DNA of 64,000 nucleotides from Candidatus Aerophobetes bacterium Ae_b3b (lineage in GTDB: Bacteria; Aerophobota; Aerophobia; Aerophobales; AE-B3A). Every line of letters starts with the position of its first letter. The stretch's first letter is position 1. Of this stretch, positions 62,059 through 64,000 are shown in pieces. The position numbers and the translations under genes are program-made. The notes beneath the pieces are model-generated. The model had not been told where the DNA came from. It worked only from the letters and a program-made list of their open reading frames with translations, and made no database searches. The stretch lies in the NCBI GenBank assembly GCA_005223085.1, contig NJBP01000004.1, positions 6,726-70,725 of the forward strand. Direction: 5' to 3'.

Positions 62059-62829
62059 CTAGAGTCTAAAAGCAACCCCCCCTCTCAGTAAGAAACCATT
62101 CCAGATTCCCGCATCTATTAAGAAATGAAAATCATCGGTTATCTCATATTTCAAACCAATATTAAGCTGAACAATAACTGGCGTGAGCTTAGGCTTAATA
62201 TGGTCCAGAATCCCTAGATCTATCTTATCGGAGTAGGCCTCAGACTCAGATTCTCCGGTAGCGCCATCATAAAAATTACCATCAGCCTCATAAGAAAGAT
62301 ATCCTGATAGAGAAGCCAAACCAAAGCCAAGGCCAAAATAAGGATGGAATCTTGCCGACGGCTTGATATCCCATCGAAAACTTAAATGATATGAAATCAG
62401 GTCTATCAATAATTCACCCGTACCCAAGCCTTCAAAATAGCTACCGTCGCTAAATTCGTCCGTGGCTGACCCTTCTAAATCAAGCCTCATTTCTGTCTTT
62501 TCTAGGGACAACCCAAGACTAAAAGAGCCTTCTCTTCCTGCAGGATATAATCTAATTTCAACTCCGAAATTATATCCGGTAGAATCTAAACTAAAGTCCT
62601 GGTGGTAGTCCCTCTCCAATCCCGACTTTTCTGGATGTTCCTCTATAATTGCTTCTTTGAGCTCATCTCCGAGCGTATCCTCTACCACATCTTCCAAATA
62701 AGACTCTAAGAAACTCAAGTTCCAGCCACCATAATGAAGATCCACCTCCCATTTTCCTTTGGCAAATCCTGGTTGACTGATAACCAAAGTAAAACCACTG
62801 ATGAGAAAAATAAGGGCTATTTGTCTCAT
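62059..62829 (-). CDS. Predicted outer-membrane beta-barrel protein
   Basis: The 256-residue product has a signal peptide (~1-23) followed by alternating amphipathic strands rich in Gly, Tyr and Phe (YNFGVEIRLYPAG, FSLGLSLEKTEMRLDLEG, HPYFGLGFGLASLSGYLSYE, LNIGLKYEITDDFHFLIDAG), as in OmpW/OmpA-type small barrels. An acidic insert lies at ~45-75. It lies just upstream of the secreted barrel protein gene and may be in one operon with it. Confidence 0.75.
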   Translation of the reverse strand: MRQIALIFLISGFTLVISQPGFAKGKWEVDLHYGGWNLSFLESYLEDVVEDTLGDELKEAIIEEHPEKSGLERDYHQDFSLDSTGYNFGVEIRLYPAGREGSFSLGLSLEKTEMRLDLEGSATDEFSDGSYFEGLGTGELLIDLISYHLSFRWDIKPSARFHPYFGLGFGLASLSGYLSYEADGNFYDGATGESESEAYSDKIDLGILDHIKPKLTPVIVQLNIGLKYEITDDFHFLIDAGIWNGFLLRGGVAFRL

Positions 62830-62906
62830 TGTCTCACTTTCAGAAAATGCTTATTATCAGGCCTTCCCTATGAAACTTTTACTGAATCGGCATAGACAAT
62901 ATAAGC

Positions 62907-63632
62907 TTAAATACCCTCTCCCTGGGAAAACCATGGCTGATTTCTGGGCTTGGCCTGGGGTTTATTTTTATTGGCAAAGATAAGACCTTTTCTTTCTTCT
63001 AATTTTTCCAGTTTTTCCTCCACCTTTCTTATCCTCTTCACCAGGATATTGACTGCCTCAGCTACCGGATCGGGCAGCTTACCGTGCTCTAAGTCTATCA
63101 ATGGCTTTACCAGAAGTTTTTTAGCTTCCACTACTCTACCCGGGACTCCTACTACGGTAGCTCTAGGTGGAACCGGTTTTACTACCACAGAACCAGATCC
63201 AATCCTAGCACCGTCTCCTATCTTTATCGGTCCGAGGATGGTGGCCCCGGCGCCAATAACTACATAGTTACCTACGGTAGGGTGGCGTTTCCTCTTCCCC
63301 AGGGTAGTTCCTCCCAGGACTACTCCTTGATAAAGCAAGACATCATCTCCGATCTCAGATGTTTCTCCAATCACTACCCCCATACCATGATCAATGAAGA
63401 ATCTTCTGCCAATTCTAGCTCCGGGATGAATTTCAATCCCGGTTAAGAAGCGACTGATATGGGAGATTAATCTGCCCAAAAACTTAAAGTGGTGTGCCCA
63501 GAGAAAATGGGCTAGACGATGAAGCGAAATGGCATGTAAACCTGGGTAGCAAAATATCACCTCCCACACATTCCTGACAGCTGGATCTCGGTCAAAGGCG
63601 ACTTTTATATCTTCTTTTAAGCGTTCAAACAT
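62907..63632 (-). CDS. cysE: Serine O-acetyltransferase
   Basis: The 241-residue product has the SATase N-terminal helices ([20 protein letters not shown]) and a left-handed beta-helix of hexapeptide repeats ([55 protein letters not shown]). It acetylates serine for cysteine synthesis. The C-terminal ~60 residues form a basic coiled helix beyond the core. A weak promoter (cgtcaa 63691-63696, gttata 63670-63675 as read on plus) lies upstream. No cysK is nearby. Confidence 0.9.
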   Translation of the reverse strand: MFERLKEDIKVAFDRDPAVRNVWEVIFCYPGLHAISLHRLAHFLWAHHFKFLGRLISHISRFLTGIEIHPGARIGRRFFIDHGMGVVIGETSEIGDDVLLYQGVVLGGTTLGKRKRHPTVGNYVVIGAGATILGPIKIGDGARIGSGSVVVKPVPPRATVVGVPGRVVEAKKLLVKPLIDLEHGKLPDPVAEAVNILVKRIRKVEEKLEKLEERKGLIFANKNKPQAKPRNQPWFSQGEGI

Positions 63633-63733
63633 CTCTAACTTGTCCCTTCGTGTCTGGTGTTTTCTCGATGTTATACACAGGTAACATTTTCGTCAAATAT
63701 TCTCTTGAGGTGGTTCTATACTATAAACATAAT

Positions 63734-63939
63734 AAATTTCGTCAACTCATCTATGAGAAGTTATGCCCTATAATCGTTGCGAGACACGGCTCTTGTGTAG
63801 TCTATCTAAAGGGTAGTAGGTCTGGCAAAGTGCACTTAAAGATGAATTGAAGGCTCTCTCGGCCGGCGCCTGGTGGGGTGAAAAATATGCTGGGGAAAGG
63901 ATTCCTACCTTGGAGGAGCTAATCCCTAAATTTAGATAA
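63734..63939 (+). pseudogene. Decayed glycerophosphodiester phosphodiesterase fragment
   Basis: Near 63767 one frame reads PIIVARHGS, close to the usual IIAHRGxS start of GDPD enzymes. Then, after a frameshift near 63838, the other frame reads LKDELKALSAGAWWGEKYAG followed by ERIPTLEELIPKF and TAA (63937-63939), the conserved second block of the family. The intervening ~40 residues (with ENT and the ELDV motif) and the remaining C-terminus are missing. No clear start codon is seen. Confidence 0.6.
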
Positions 63940-64000
63940 CCCCGCCATTTCTGTTTTTAGTGGTCTCTTGCTGACCATTTCTGCGTATCTTAATCATTGA

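Overview
The window comes from a diderm (Gram-negative-type) bacterium of moderate-to-low GC content. It has an LptF/LptG pair, a signal-bearing predicted outer-membrane barrel, and a MurE with the DNPR signature of meso-diaminopimelate-adding enzymes. The division genes, ClpC, REP-like palindromes, FlgD-like C-terminal secretion domain and isolated RnfC fit a deep-branching, probably anaerobic, uncultured lineage; I cannot name the phylum from sequence alone. Promoters are often close to consensus (TTGACA, 15-17 nt, TATAAT-like). There are no rRNA genes, no CRISPR array and no convincing tRNA.

Layout. 1-5.6 kb: tail of gcvH, a LysM/M23 protein with a damaged metal site, cutA, rimO preceded by a pfkA remnant, and lptF-lptG. 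5.6-9 kb: a gene graveyard with a hypothetical gene and its truncated near-identical duplicate, a phosphodiesterase, an alkyladenine-glycosylase-like gene, a broken HEPN gene beside an intact nucleotidyltransferase, and an archaeal-type ATPase remnant. 9-21 kb: DUF2284 and CYTH genes, then a minus-strand dcw cluster (mraZ-rsmH-ftsL-ftsI-x-murE-murF-mraY-murD-ftsW) with a MraZ-type operator. It is flanked or interrupted by two inverted copies of a ~225-bp MITE-like element. 21-29.4 kb: a HAD phosphatase, a LarA-family operon, a PHP phosphoesterase fused by overlap to a decayed gamma-synthase gene, and a MarR-clpC pair with a perfect palindromic operator.

29.5-45.8 kb (plus strand) is the most interesting part. 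A SorC regulator and an ABC sugar importer (without ATPase) lead into a catabolic locus. It holds a RuBisCO-like protein, an E1-type thiamine-diphosphate enzyme (alpha and beta, no E2/E3), a 2-hydroxyacid dehydrogenase, two different FGGY kinases, a homoserine-dehydrogenase-like SAF-domain protein, an RpiB-type isomerase and a zinc alcohol dehydrogenase. It reads as an undescribed sugar or sugar-acid pathway: import, oxidation, phosphorylation, RLP-catalysed enolisation or decarboxylation, then isomerisation into central metabolism.

45.8-57.6 kb (minus strand) is a second pentose/polyol-type operon: SBP, two permeases, deoC, an aldo-keto reductase, a xylulokinase-like gene, an aldehyde:ferredoxin oxidoreductase remnant, rpe, rnfC, argD and an MFS protein. 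57.6-64 kb holds a transglutaminase-like/DUF350 pair, a 4Fe-4S aldo-keto reductase, a secreted protein with an FlgD-like tail, an outer-membrane barrel, cysE and a decayed glycerophosphodiesterase.

A theme runs through the window. Many genes survive only as a head, a tail, or a head joined to a tail by internal deletion, and several scars end exactly at, or overlap by ATGA, the next gene's start. This looks like deletion-driven erosion that preserved downstream translation.
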